NCBI GenBank assembly: GCA_017510725.1
Contig: JAFWMD010000072.1
Span: 1-64,000, forward strand
Direction of reading: 5' to 3'
Origin: Mogibacterium sp.
Lineage (GTDB): Bacteria > Bacillota > Clostridia > Peptostreptococcales > Anaerovoracaceae
DNA length: 64,000 bases
Of the stretch, positions 40,624-48,120 are shown piece by piece; the stretch's first letter is position 1, and each line of letters opens with the position of its first letter. The notes below the pieces were generated by a model. It worked only from the letters and a program-made list of their open reading frames with translations, had not been told where the DNA came from and did not search any database. The translations under genes and the position numbers were made by a program.

Positions 40624-40675
40624 ATTATATTTGACGGGTTGACAATTATCAACCGAGTATAAATCAACCGGTTGA
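40624..40675 (-). promoter_or_regulatory. Palindrome-covered promoter of the epimerase operon
   Basis: On the - strand TTGATA (+ 40647-40652), 17 bp and a perfect TATAAT (+ 40624-40629). GGTTGA-N6-TCAACC (+ 40637-40654) overlaps the -35 and the perfect dyad TCAACCGGTTGA (+ 40664-40675) lies just upstream; they share the half-site GGTTGA. Confidence 0.75.
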
Positions 40676-40680
40676 CATAT

Positions 40681-40708
40681 GGAGACAGGGAGTATTCTGC
40701 TATCTGTC
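40681..40708. repeat. 27-bp hairpin repeat, degenerate copy 7
   Basis: GGAGACAG ... CTATCTGTC with a decayed loop (GGAGTATTCTG). It lies at the end of the YdjM-like gene and touches its stop codon. Confidence 0.55.
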
Positions 40709-41375
40709 ATAAATCTGATCTGAGACACATAATTATTGCGGCAATCATCCATGCTGTCCCACCTGCTGTGACTAACTTGTTTGCAAGTTTATCCGCGTAA
40801 AACCAGCCGAGACAGAATCCTCTCTTTGATGGATAAAGCAGCCTCACCGATCTCTTATTCATTATGTCGAGCAGAACGTGTGAGGCGAACGCTATCACGA
40901 ATGGTACGGTCACCGCCGGGAATATCAGCCACAGGCATATAGTCTCCAGCGCCATTGCCAGCAGAGAGTGTGAGAAGCCGCGGTGGCCGGATCCACTGGC
41001 AAAAACGCACGTGATAACAAAGCCTGCAAGTCCCGCAAACCACAGATACGTCCCTATCTGTCCCGATGCGCCTGACAAAGCATCGCGATTCTGCCCAAGC
41101 AGGTCCATTAGATAGTTGCCGCTGTATCCGAGTGACCTCCACATTCCCGCGTCCAGCAGATAATCTTCAATCAGAGCGGCTGTGGCCACCAGCACCATCA
41201 CGACCCTCCAGTGTGAGGAGTCGCTCTTTTCAGATTTGTTCTCGCAGTCAAGGTCACAGATGAGACAGCCCAAAGCTCCGCCTGCGATAACAGGCAGAGC
41301 CTCGGCGACCGTCCCGGGTCTCACTATAGAAAATGCCGCAGCCATTCCGACTGCAATATGAGCCTTTGCTAACAT
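40707..41375 (-). CDS. YdjM-like membrane protein (DUF457, metal-dependent hydrolase fold)
   Basis: The 222-aa membrane protein begins MLAKAHIAVGMAAAF and contains GHRGFSHSLLAMALET, FASHVLLDIMNKRSVRLLYP and GGALGCLICDLDCEN, matching the DUF457/YdjM (LexA-regulated inner membrane) family with its conserved His and Asp residues. The role is unknown. ATG 41375 begins one base after the TAA of a 28-codon lipopeptide gene, with no Shine-Dalgarno of its own, so translation is probably coupled. A longer frame from 41414 would overlap the small gene and is rejected. Confidence 0.78.
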   Translation of the reverse strand: MLAKAHIAVGMAAAFSIVRPGTVAEALPVIAGGALGCLICDLDCENKSEKSDSSHWRVVMVLVATAALIEDYLLDAGMWRSLGYSGNYLMDLLGQNRDALSGASGQIGTYLWFAGLAGFVITCVFASGSGHRGFSHSLLAMALETICLWLIFPAVTVPFVIAFASHVLLDIMNKRSVRLLYPSKRGFCLGWFYADKLANKLVTAGGTAWMIAAIIMCLRSDL

Positions 41376-41376
41376 G

Positions 41377-41463
41377 TTAGATATTGCAGCTTGCAAGGAG
41401 AAAGATAGCTGCAAATACTGTTATTATTGTAGTCAGGTGTCTTGTAAGGTTATAGGTTTTCAT
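41377..41463 (-). CDS. 28-residue lipopeptide precursor (signal peptide with lipobox only)
   Basis: ATAAGGAGG lies 8 nt before ATG 41463. The frame reads MKTYNLTRHLTTIITVFAAI, then FLLASCNI and TAA: a short basic n-region, hydrophobic core and a lipobox L-A-S-C with only Asn-Ile after the Cys. If lipidated and processed, the product would be a lipid-anchored Cys-Asn-Ile plus a released signal peptide. The next gene (YdjM-like) starts one base after the stop, suggesting coupling; alternatively it may be only a leader. Too short for most gene callers. Confidence 0.6.
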   Translation of the reverse strand: MKTYNLTRHLTTIITVFAAIFLLASCNI

Positions 41464-41615
41464 CTCATGGACCTCCTTATTTTACTGCATCCTCTCTTTC
41501 TGTTTGCTTAAGTGTGTTTTGACATCTACAGTGTAGCGCACTACATGTCCAAAAAAGAGGACAGCAAGAGGCCGGAAATGCGATGCACATATTTAATAAT
41601 TCATAACAGCGCTCT

Positions 41616-42049
41616 GACTTCCGTCTTTTATACCCGTTTTCAGCGTTTTGGACGGAAGTTTCCCTCACTGTACACTTGCTGACTTCCGTCCTTTTTGCCC
41701 GTTTTCGACATTTTGGACGGAAGTTTCTCCCCCTGCACGCCTGCAGACTTCCGTCCTTTTTACCCGTTTTCGACATTTTGGACGGAAGTTTCCCTCACTG
41801 TACGCTTGCTGACTTCCGTCCTTTTTGCCCGTTTTCGACATTTTGGACGGAAGTTTCTCCCCATGCACGCCTGCTGACTTCCGTCCTTTTTGCCCGTTTT
41901 CAGTGTTTTGGACGGAAGTTTCTTTCACTGCATGCTTGCGGACTTCCGTCCTTTATGCCCGTTTTCAGCGTTTTGGACGGAAGTTTCCCTCACTGCACGC
42001 TTGCGGACTTCCGTCTTTTATACCCTTTTTCAGCGTTTTGGACGGAAGC
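41616..42049. repeat. 65-bp tandem inverted-repeat array B (7 units)
   Basis: Units begin at 41616, 41681, 41746, 41811, 41876, 41941 and 42006, again exactly 65 bp apart, with the same arms ACTTCCGTCC / GGACGGAAGT and a loop with the core GCCCGTTTTC (GCCC or ACCC) as in array A. Linkers alternate between CCCTCACTGTACGCTTG and TCTCCCCCTGCACGCCTG types, giving a partial 130-bp super-period. The first and last units carry CCGTCT instead of CCGTCC. It lies between the terminator of the nitroreductase gene and the lipopeptide gene. Confidence 0.94.
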
Positions 42050-42157
42050 TCATTTCTTGATTGCCTGTCAATATCACAGAAAACAGTCGCGTACACCGTT
42101 GCCTATCCATGGAGCTTATGATGTGATTAACGCTTTCTTTTCAAAGCATAATTAATA

Positions 42158-42199
42158 GGATGTTCAGTGTCAGCTGAACATCCCTCGTAAATCTTTTTT
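42158..42199 (-). terminator. Hairpin downstream of the nitroreductase gene
   Basis: GGATGTTCAG (42158-42167) pairs with CTGAACATCC (42174-42183). The adjacent T-run (42196 on) lies on the + strand, so the direction of termination is uncertain. The rest of 42050-42327 holds no gene. Confidence 0.5.
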
Positions 42200-42327
42200 C
42201 TATTATCCGTTATCCCGTTATCTGCATTTGATTATCTCAGTCTCCAGATTTTGGTAGAATCCGCCTTTTATTTGTTTAAGTTTATCAGTAATCTGCCCCT
42301 GCCTGGGCTTTATGTTTTTCAAATTGC

Positions 42328-42990
42328 TTAAGCTTTCACCTTTTTGCCGCTTGCTGCTTCGAAGTGATATGCCGCAATGCCCAGATCCACCTTGGTATAT
42401 GTGCCGAGTCCTTTAACTCTTACAGACGGCTCATCGTTTTCAAGCATGAAGCAGAACTTCTGCTGGTTCACGGCGGTCGGCGCCTTGAGAGCTGCCTCTA
42501 CTCCGGCAACGAACCACTCCGGCATTCCACCTTCTACGTCTATTACGTCGTACATGCTCTTGCCCTTGTGCGGATGGCCCTGTGTTTCGCCATATCCGAG
42601 CGCAATTACCATGCAAAGCTTTTCGCCTGCCGGGACCAGCTCCTTCACCTTCTTCTTGTTAAAAGTGAGTGCTGTCCAGCAGGTGTTGAGTCCGAGCTGC
42701 TGTGCCTTCAGGACTATCTTCTCGCCGTAGTATCCGCACACGAAATCAAAATCCGAGCGCTTGCTGCCCTTCAGAATGATGTAATTATTTACATTGCTGA
42801 AACTGCCGTAATGCGCCAGTCTTGAATCAAATCCCTCAGGATCGTCATATGCAACTGTGATGTTGAGCCCTGACTCCTTGTTGCATTCGCTGACGAATGC
42901 GTCAAGCTGTTCGCGTACATCATGCGGTATTGGTGTATCCTTGTATGCACGAACCGAATGCCTGGCATCGATTGCTTCCATTAATGTCAT
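42328..42990 (-). CDS. Nitroreductase family protein
   Basis: The 220-aa FMN-dependent nitroreductase fold begins MEAIDARHSVRAYKDTPIP (Arg-His-Ser-x-Arg FMN-binding motif) and has NYIILKGSKRSDF, QLGLNTCWTALTFNKKKVKELVPAGEKL, IALGYGE and the C-terminal KAPTAVNQQKFCFML with LGIAAYHFEA. Such enzymes reduce nitro compounds, quinones or enones with NAD(P)H; the substrate is unknown. AAAGGAGG precedes the ATG. It lies 54 bp downstream of the HAD phosphatase gene. Confidence 0.9.
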   Translation of the reverse strand: MTLMEAIDARHSVRAYKDTPIPHDVREQLDAFVSECNKESGLNITVAYDDPEGFDSRLAHYGSFSNVNNYIILKGSKRSDFDFVCGYYGEKIVLKAQQLGLNTCWTALTFNKKKVKELVPAGEKLCMVIALGYGETQGHPHKGKSMYDVIDVEGGMPEWFVAGVEAALKAPTAVNQQKFCFMLENDEPSVRVKGLGTYTKVDLGIAAYHFEAASGKKVKA

Positions 42991-43044
42991 CTCAGGTCCT
43001 CCTTTTTCACAACTCCGGCTGTAATCTCCTTACCCACGGCCGGC

Positions 43045-43719
43045 TTACTTTTCCTCAGCTTTGTGTATTCCCGCCAGGCCCGGTATCTCCGCTGCACTGT
43101 CGATTATTATATCTGCGCCATATTCTTCGAGCTCTGTTCTCGGCCTGAATCCCCATGTTACTCCTACTGCAGTGACTCCGGCATTCCGGGCAGTCAGCAT
43201 GTCGGTATTGGTGTCACCGAAATACAGGCACTCGTTTTTCTCAGCTCCAAAGATTTCCAGGATCTCATACACTCCGCTTGGATCCGGCTTGATTGGGATC
43301 TTGTCGGTCTGTCCCTGTATGTGATCAAAGCAACCCTGACCGAAAATTGTCTCAACTACGCTGATGGCACTTTCATGCGGTTTGTTGCTGAAAACAGCTA
43401 TCTTTATGCCATGACTTTTGAGTTCTTCAAGCGCCCATACCATGTGATCATAAGGCACTACGTGGTATGCAGGATCCTCCTGCATCCATGCACGGCACTT
43501 CGGCAGTCCCTCCTCGAGATGTGAAGCCGCAGTATCCCCAGCGGCGATCAGTGCCCTTTTCAGCGCATTTTTGATGCCATCCCCGGCAAAGTAATTAAAA
43601 GCTTCAACAGGCTGCTCAGGGAGGCCATAAAGCGCCAGAGTCATGTTCACAGGTCTTGCGATAGACTCCTGTGTAGCTGCAAGAGTTCCATCCAGATCGA
43701 AGATGCAGATTTTAATCAC
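43045..43719 (-). CDS. HAD hydrolase, phosphoglycolate phosphatase-like
   Basis: The HAD motifs are in order: IFDLDGTLAAT (I), IAVFSNKPH (II), QTDKIPIKPDP (III, Lys), YFGDTNTDMLTARNAG (IV, Asp pair). The helical cap (about residues 15-80) places it with the Gph-like subgroup, which removes phosphate from phosphoglycolate or similar small molecules. Length is 224 aa. It is part of a co-directional run with the nitroreductase and lysoplasmalogenase genes, but there is no obvious pathway link. Confidence 0.9.
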   Translation of the reverse strand: MIKICIFDLDGTLAATQESIARPVNMTLALYGLPEQPVEAFNYFAGDGIKNALKRALIAAGDTAASHLEEGLPKCRAWMQEDPAYHVVPYDHMVWALEELKSHGIKIAVFSNKPHESAISVVETIFGQGCFDHIQGQTDKIPIKPDPSGVYEILEIFGAEKNECLYFGDTNTDMLTARNAGVTAVGVTWGFRPRTELEEYGADIIIDSAAEIPGLAGIHKAEEK

Positions 43720-43751
43720 AACTAACGTTTCCTTTCATTTTTCAAGTAATT

Positions 43752-44414
43752 CTACGCCAGCATGGTCAGACTGAATGCGATCAGCAGCTGACCGGCGTAG
43801 TACAGCGATATATTGGTATTACGCAGGCTCTGCCTGAACTCGCTTCCAAACGTGTTCAGTATGAGAACGATGTCGCTTACCAGGAAGAGTACAGCTCCTA
43901 TTGCAAACACTATGTTGAACGGTGACCTGACCGCAATTACGTTGCCTATTGCGACGCAGTTGAGCAGCATTATGGCACCGATATATACAACGCCAAAGAT
44001 TTTAAAAGCCGGCTTTGCCGTGATGCGCCGGAATATCCATACCATGAGCAGTGCGGTCAACACCAGCCCGGCTATGATGCAGGCCAGCTTGTAAGAACAG
44101 AGCGGCAGAACAGCAGCCAGATACATGATATGCCCTGTCAGGAACACCAGAATTCCTATCAGGAATATCAGCTGGCCCTTCTCTTTGAACACCATTCTCA
44201 GGTTCAGCATTACATCAGCTATACATCCAATAATGAGTCCAGCAACTATCATCGTGGCGACGTGGTTCCCCGGACTGCAGATCAGGCCTATTGCTACGAA
44301 GCAGAGCGACGCCAGACCTTTCAGGATCACAGCCTTTACATACTTTTCTTTGCTCTCCGCCCGCAGGAATACGCCCGCAAGAACTGCGCATAGAATAATC
44401 AGAAAATACAACAT
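43752..44414 (-). CDS. Lysoplasmalogenase (YhhN/TMEM86 family), copy 1
   Basis: The 220-aa protein has about eight transmembrane helices and the YhhN signatures: GLIIGCIADVMLNL (first Asp), GILVFLTGHIMYLAAVL, and the late FLVSDIVLILNTFG with SLYYAGQLLI. The family hydrolyses the vinyl-ether bond of lysoplasmalogens; plasmalogens are common in anaerobic Clostridia. A second copy of the family lies 1.9 kb upstream at 46264, and lipid-related genes surround both (alpha/beta hydrolase, DAG-kinase family protein). Confidence 0.9.
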   Translation of the reverse strand: MLYFLIILCAVLAGVFLRAESKEKYVKAVILKGLASLCFVAIGLICSPGNHVATMIVAGLIIGCIADVMLNLRMVFKEKGQLIFLIGILVFLTGHIMYLAAVLPLCSYKLACIIAGLVLTALLMVWIFRRITAKPAFKIFGVVYIGAIMLLNCVAIGNVIAVRSPFNIVFAIGAVLFLVSDIVLILNTFGSEFRQSLRNTNISLYYAGQLLIAFSLTMLA

Positions 44415-44430
44415 TTCCAGCCCCTTTCTT

Positions 44431-44949
44431 TCATCCCAGTATTCCGCCTTGATAGAGCAGGCCCGACGGAAAGAGGTACAGATACGGTGCAGTGATGATC
44501 GCCAGTCTGAGGGCTGATTGCTTCACCTGCTCCGTATCGAGCCCCGCCTTGCGCAGGATCCGCTTATCTATGAGATATATGCATACTGCCGATATTGCAA
44601 TACATGCTGCCACTATGAGAAATCCCGGCAGGCTTGAAAATGGATTAAACATTACAGCGTGCCCAATGTCATAAAGTTTTTCACTGTGCTCTCCGGAATA
44701 CATGGATATTGCCAGCATGATCGCTGCTCCCACGAAGTCGCTGAAAAAGCCCGCGAGGCATATCTTCCATGTGTGCTTCCGGCAGAAGAAACCTTTATCA
44801 GGCATATCTTTCAGGCTCCACTTCAGAACCACCCTGTCGATAAGGTAGTTGAGCGGGATCAGCACAAGCCAGAGATATGACGGCAGAAAGATTATCAGCC
44901 ACAGCGGGAGCAGAATATTGTAGAGTTTTACACTATTGCTTTTTTTCAA
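44431..44949 (-). CDS. Hypothetical membrane protein
   Basis: I do not recognise this 172-aa protein. It begins MKKSNSVKLYNILLPLWLIIF and has about four transmembrane segments (SYLWLVLIPLNYLIDRVVLKW, FFSDFVGAAIMLAISMYS, GFLIVAACIAISAVCIYLI, LRLAIITAPYLYLFPSGLL). Basic and Cys residues sit between helices 2 and 3. It lies 10 bp from the truncated CPBP gene upstream and 16 bp from the lysoplasmalogenase gene downstream, so it is probably co-transcribed with them. Confidence 0.7.
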   Translation of the reverse strand: MKKSNSVKLYNILLPLWLIIFLPSYLWLVLIPLNYLIDRVVLKWSLKDMPDKGFFCRKHTWKICLAGFFSDFVGAAIMLAISMYSGEHSEKLYDIGHAVMFNPFSSLPGFLIVAACIAISAVCIYLIDKRILRKAGLDTEQVKQSALRLAIITAPYLYLFPSGLLYQGGILG

Positions 44950-44959
44950 ATGATTGTCC

Positions 44960-45259
44960 CTATTGTTGTAATTGGCTGGAAGTTACCTCACCTGCTGCCT
45001 TCCCTCTCAGGACAAGCACGAATGCATAAACTGCCTCAACTGCGAGCAGCGCCAGGAAGGCAATTATTAACGTAGTTGGCGTAGTGCTTGCCGCCCCGAA
45101 TACATGGTTGGTTATATCTATCGCGGCATGAGCGATCATGACTGAGAAAAGGTCGCCTGTTCTAATATAAATTGCACCAAATCCAAGCGCCAGCACAAAT
45201 GCAGCGATGATAAGAACTATTTCAAAAATGATTGGTGATTTAGCTGCAAGCTTTTTCAT
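44960..45259 (-). pseudogene. CPBP intramembrane protease, internally deleted
   Basis: The 99 residues begin like a CPBP (type II CAAX) protease (MKKLAAKSPIIFEIVLIIAAF) and jump straight to the last conserved block, GAIYIRTGDLFSVMIAHAAID, with two hydrophobic helices after it. The EExxxR catalytic motif and the FxxxH region of a ~230-residue family member are absent. The frame is open, so the deletion was in phase; the product cannot be a protease. The start is ATG 45259; an in-frame GTG at 45289 is coincident with the preceding gene's stop. Confidence 0.7.
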
Positions 45260-45288
45260 CTGATTTAATCCCCTTCTGCTGGATTTCA

Positions 45289-46230
45289 CTAATCATATCT
45301 CTGCGCGTGGATGAACTCCGCGATGTCTGTTATCACGTTCTCACCAATATGGCGTTCAACACTGTACTCCTTTGTCGCCCTGAGGATGTCATCGGAGATC
45401 GCGGTGACGAAGCAGTGGTTCAGCTCCGGATAGAGTTTGTACTCGACATTGTCCCTGCCTGCGAGCTGCTCCTTGAACGCCTTGAAATCATCGTCCGCCA
45501 GAACCTGGAAGTCTCTGCCGCCCTGCATGATGAGCGCGGGCTTGCTGCTTTCGCGCAGATAATCCGCAGCTGTCTTCTGCCCCATCTCCTTGAAGTAGTA
45601 GAGCGAAACATTGCCTGCAAACTTCTTCTTTTTCGCTTCCTCATCACTCAGTTCATAAAGGCCGCTGAATCTATTCGCAAAATACTTGCATTCCAGTCCT
45701 GTTACAAATCTGAGAACTGGATTGCTTCCGCCTTTCCGGCTCTGATTCAGCTGCCGGATCACGATTTCCTCGAGGCGGTGCGGTGTTCCGGCCATCATTA
45801 TGAGGCCTTTAGCGCTGCCTCCTTCGGCGTCTATCCTTGGTGCGAGCATGGCGCCCATGCTATGACCTAATATGAATATGTTATCGCTGTCGATCCGTCT
45901 GTCATTTCTCAGCATTTCGATCGCCAGTATGGCATCTTCGATAGTCTCCTCACGGACGGTCATGCCGGCTCCATTGGCTTTTACCATCTTACGCCCGTGC
46001 ACAAAGGTGCGCTTGTCGTACCTGACCGAAGCTATACCGTGTGCGGCAAGCCCTTCTGCCAGATCCTTAAACGGCGTCAGCTTAATGACCTTTTCATCCA
46101 TGTTGCTCGCGCCAGAACCATGTACCATAACGACTGCAGGCACAGGTCCGGTCATGCCATCCGGGATAGTCAGCAAACCGTTAAGCGGATATTCTGTTCC
46201 CTCACCTATGATCACTTTTTCTGTGTACAT
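45289..46230 (-). CDS. Alpha/beta hydrolase (dienelactone hydrolase/esterase type)
   Basis: Classical alpha/beta hydrolase elements: VPAVVMVHGSGASN (oxyanion strand), FILGHSMGAMLAP (nucleophile Ser in GHSMG), IMQGGRDFQV (acidic residue) and YPELNHCFVTA (His). The 313-aa enzyme is cytoplasmic and probably hydrolyses an ester or acyl group; the neighbouring lysoplasmalogenases make a lipid substrate plausible, by inference. It lies between the VV lysoplasmalogenase copy (46264) and the CPBP remnant on one strand. Confidence 0.9.
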   Translation of the reverse strand: MYTEKVIIGEGTEYPLNGLLTIPDGMTGPVPAVVMVHGSGASNMDEKVIKLTPFKDLAEGLAAHGIASVRYDKRTFVHGRKMVKANGAGMTVREETIEDAILAIEMLRNDRRIDSDNIFILGHSMGAMLAPRIDAEGGSAKGLIMMAGTPHRLEEIVIRQLNQSRKGGSNPVLRFVTGLECKYFANRFSGLYELSDEEAKKKKFAGNVSLYYFKEMGQKTAADYLRESSKPALIMQGGRDFQVLADDDFKAFKEQLAGRDNVEYKLYPELNHCFVTAISDDILRATKEYSVERHIGENVITDIAEFIHAQRYD

Positions 46231-46263
46231 CTGATACCTCCCAGCCGGTGTTATCAGGGTTCT

Positions 46264-46932
46264 CTATACATATACAGTGCTCAGCACTATCAGGAGCAAA
46301 CCGACAAAATACGTAAGACTGTTGAACCTGATAAGCCATTTGTTATTGTTGAATATGTATCTGTACATATTCAGATCGATATCCGAGATCATGAACAGGA
46401 ATGATCCGAGGCCCAGTATCGCGTAATTCGTACCAGGCATCATTGTCATCAGCGCGAGTCCCGTGATACCGTGCATGAAAATTGACGACAGATAGAAAAT
46501 CATCGGCCAGCGCATCTTGCCCATTTTGATCTTTTCAGGCCAGCGGCCGGTAGCGAATATCACTATGATAAGCATCAGACCTGCAACTACGAATGTCCAT
46601 CCAAAGTTTCTGAAACTATAGCCTCCCTTGTCTACCAGCACGATCTGCTCATACAAAGTGAAACAGACGTTGCCCGCGAGGAAGAAGTCCCCTCCGCGGC
46701 CAAAGTCGAAAACAAGGAATATGTCGCCAAGCCATGCGAAAATAAGGGCCGCCATCAGAAGTGTCTGATAACTCGCAAACTCGTACTTATTTACGAAAGT
46801 CACGATGGCAAGCGTCAGGTACATTGTTGCCATGATGTACTTGTTGATGGCTCTGTGTTTGATGTTGTCTGACGTTCTGGTCTTAAAGTAGCAGCACAGA
46901 GCAATCAGATAAATAGCTATGAATATGATCAT
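46264..46932 (-). CDS. Lysoplasmalogenase (YhhN/TMEM86 family), copy 2
   Basis: The 222-aa membrane protein belongs to the same family as 43752, with equivalent motifs at diverged sequence: LIFAWLGDIFLVFDF, DFFLAGNVCFTLYEQIV, LGSFLFMISDIDLNMYR, and a final FNSLTYFVGLLLI helix. Eight helices are expected. Divergence between the two copies is large, so they probably differ in substrate or location rather than being a recent duplication. It is followed by the alpha/beta hydrolase gene and preceded by the flavin reductase gene. Confidence 0.88.
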   Translation of the reverse strand: MIIFIAIYLIALCCYFKTRTSDNIKHRAINKYIMATMYLTLAIVTFVNKYEFASYQTLLMAALIFAWLGDIFLVFDFGRGGDFFLAGNVCFTLYEQIVLVDKGGYSFRNFGWTFVVAGLMLIIVIFATGRWPEKIKMGKMRWPMIFYLSSIFMHGITGLALMTMMPGTNYAILGLGSFLFMISDIDLNMYRYIFNNNKWLIRFNSLTYFVGLLLIVLSTVYV

Positions 46933-46964
46933 TTTCTCTTTCCTTGCTAAAACGCTATAAACTG

Positions 46965-48119
46965 CTATGGATTCATTATCGGGATATCAATCTCCATGTC
47001 TGACTCCGGATATGTGGAGCACGGATGGATGTAATTGAACTTTTTATCCGCTGAACGCCGGAAATCATTCTCTTTGGCGATAAAATATTCTCCGTTAAGC
47101 ACCCTGCTGTGGCAGAATCCGCATACTCCATTGCGGCATCTGACTACTGCCGGTATGCCTGCGCGCTCCAGAGCTGTGATCAGAGTCTCATTATTGGCCG
47201 CATCCAGCTCATAAACCGAATCGCGAATGTGCACTTTAAGCCTGAACACCTTGATTCCGCTGACCTCACGGTCTCCGACCGAATTTCTCTCCTGACGGAT
47301 CTTCGTTTCGTCGAATCCCAGTCCTTTCAGCTCCTTACGGACGAACCTGTACATTGCTTCAGGTCCGCACATGAAAACGCTGGTGTCATCATCGATGTAT
47401 TCCTCCAGAAGATCTGCAGTGATGAAACCATGGCGGTAGCCTTCAGTCTCCTCTTCAGAGAGAACTACGACGGCTTCAATCCCATCAGCTTTAAATTCTT
47501 CAGGAGTGAACGGTATGTGTGCCCTGGTCCTGGCTCCGTATATCAGCGTCAGTCTGCAGTCTTCGCTGCCCTCGCGGATCGCCTTCATCATTGAGAGGAA
47601 CGGTGTTACTCCGCTTCCGCCTGCTATTGCGACTATGTGTTTTCTGTCGCGGATGCTGTCGAAGCAGAAGTCGCCGGATGGCTCGCCCATCCACAGCTCA
47701 GTGCCTGCAGGAGCTTCATCTATCAGGAAGCCTGAGAATACTCCCTTTCTCTGCACCATTATCTCCAGCATGCCTGCAAGGGCTTCCTTTGGCGACGAGA
47801 TGATTGAATACGGGCGGCTCAGGAACGAGTCGCCGGCCCTGCAGCTCAGTGTTATGAACTGGCCGGCCCTGAAATACGGGAACTCTCCGCCGCCCGCCGG
47901 CTCAAAGCTGATCTTCCAGCAGTCGGCGCTGCATGGAGCCTTATCTGTGATCACGGCCTTTACAAATCCCGGATGCAGTGCCTTTGCAAGGCGGTTCACT
48001 CCGTACTCATAAACCAGAGGTGCAGCAGGTGTTTCGTCTATCAGCTGACGGCGTCTGGCCGTCATTTCCATGGCGAGCCTGATATCTTCGCCCGGAACAT
48101 TACTTCTTCTGAAAGCCAT
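46965..48119 (-). CDS. FAD/NAD-binding oxidoreductase with C-terminal [2Fe-2S] ferredoxin domain
   Basis: An FNR-type module (SRPYSIISSPKEA, VAIAGGSGVTPFLSMMKAI, VFMCGPEAMYRFV) is followed by a plant-type ferredoxin with CRNGVCGFCHSRV and a fourth Cys in HPCSTYP. The enzyme moves electrons from NAD(P)H through FAD to its iron-sulfur centre and on to a partner. The 384-aa reading begins at ATG 48119, one base after the stop of the CrtI-like flavoprotein gene (TAGAATG), so the two are coupled and likely partners. A longer frame to 48200 is only the overlap. Confidence 0.88.
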   Translation of the reverse strand: MAFRRSNVPGEDIRLAMEMTARRRQLIDETPAAPLVYEYGVNRLAKALHPGFVKAVITDKAPCSADCWKISFEPAGGGEFPYFRAGQFITLSCRAGDSFLSRPYSIISSPKEALAGMLEIMVQRKGVFSGFLIDEAPAGTELWMGEPSGDFCFDSIRDRKHIVAIAGGSGVTPFLSMMKAIREGSEDCRLTLIYGARTRAHIPFTPEEFKADGIEAVVVLSEEETEGYRHGFITADLLEEYIDDDTSVFMCGPEAMYRFVRKELKGLGFDETKIRQERNSVGDREVSGIKVFRLKVHIRDSVYELDAANNETLITALERAGIPAVVRCRNGVCGFCHSRVLNGEYFIAKENDFRRSADKKFNYIHPCSTYPESDMEIDIPIMNP

Positions 48120-48120
48120 T

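Noticed and set aside
41616..42155. Open frames across array B (and 109-294 across array A) as proteins
   Set aside because: They follow the 65-bp repeat in all frames, lack ribosome-binding sites, and give the same low-complexity residues. They are artefacts of the repeats.
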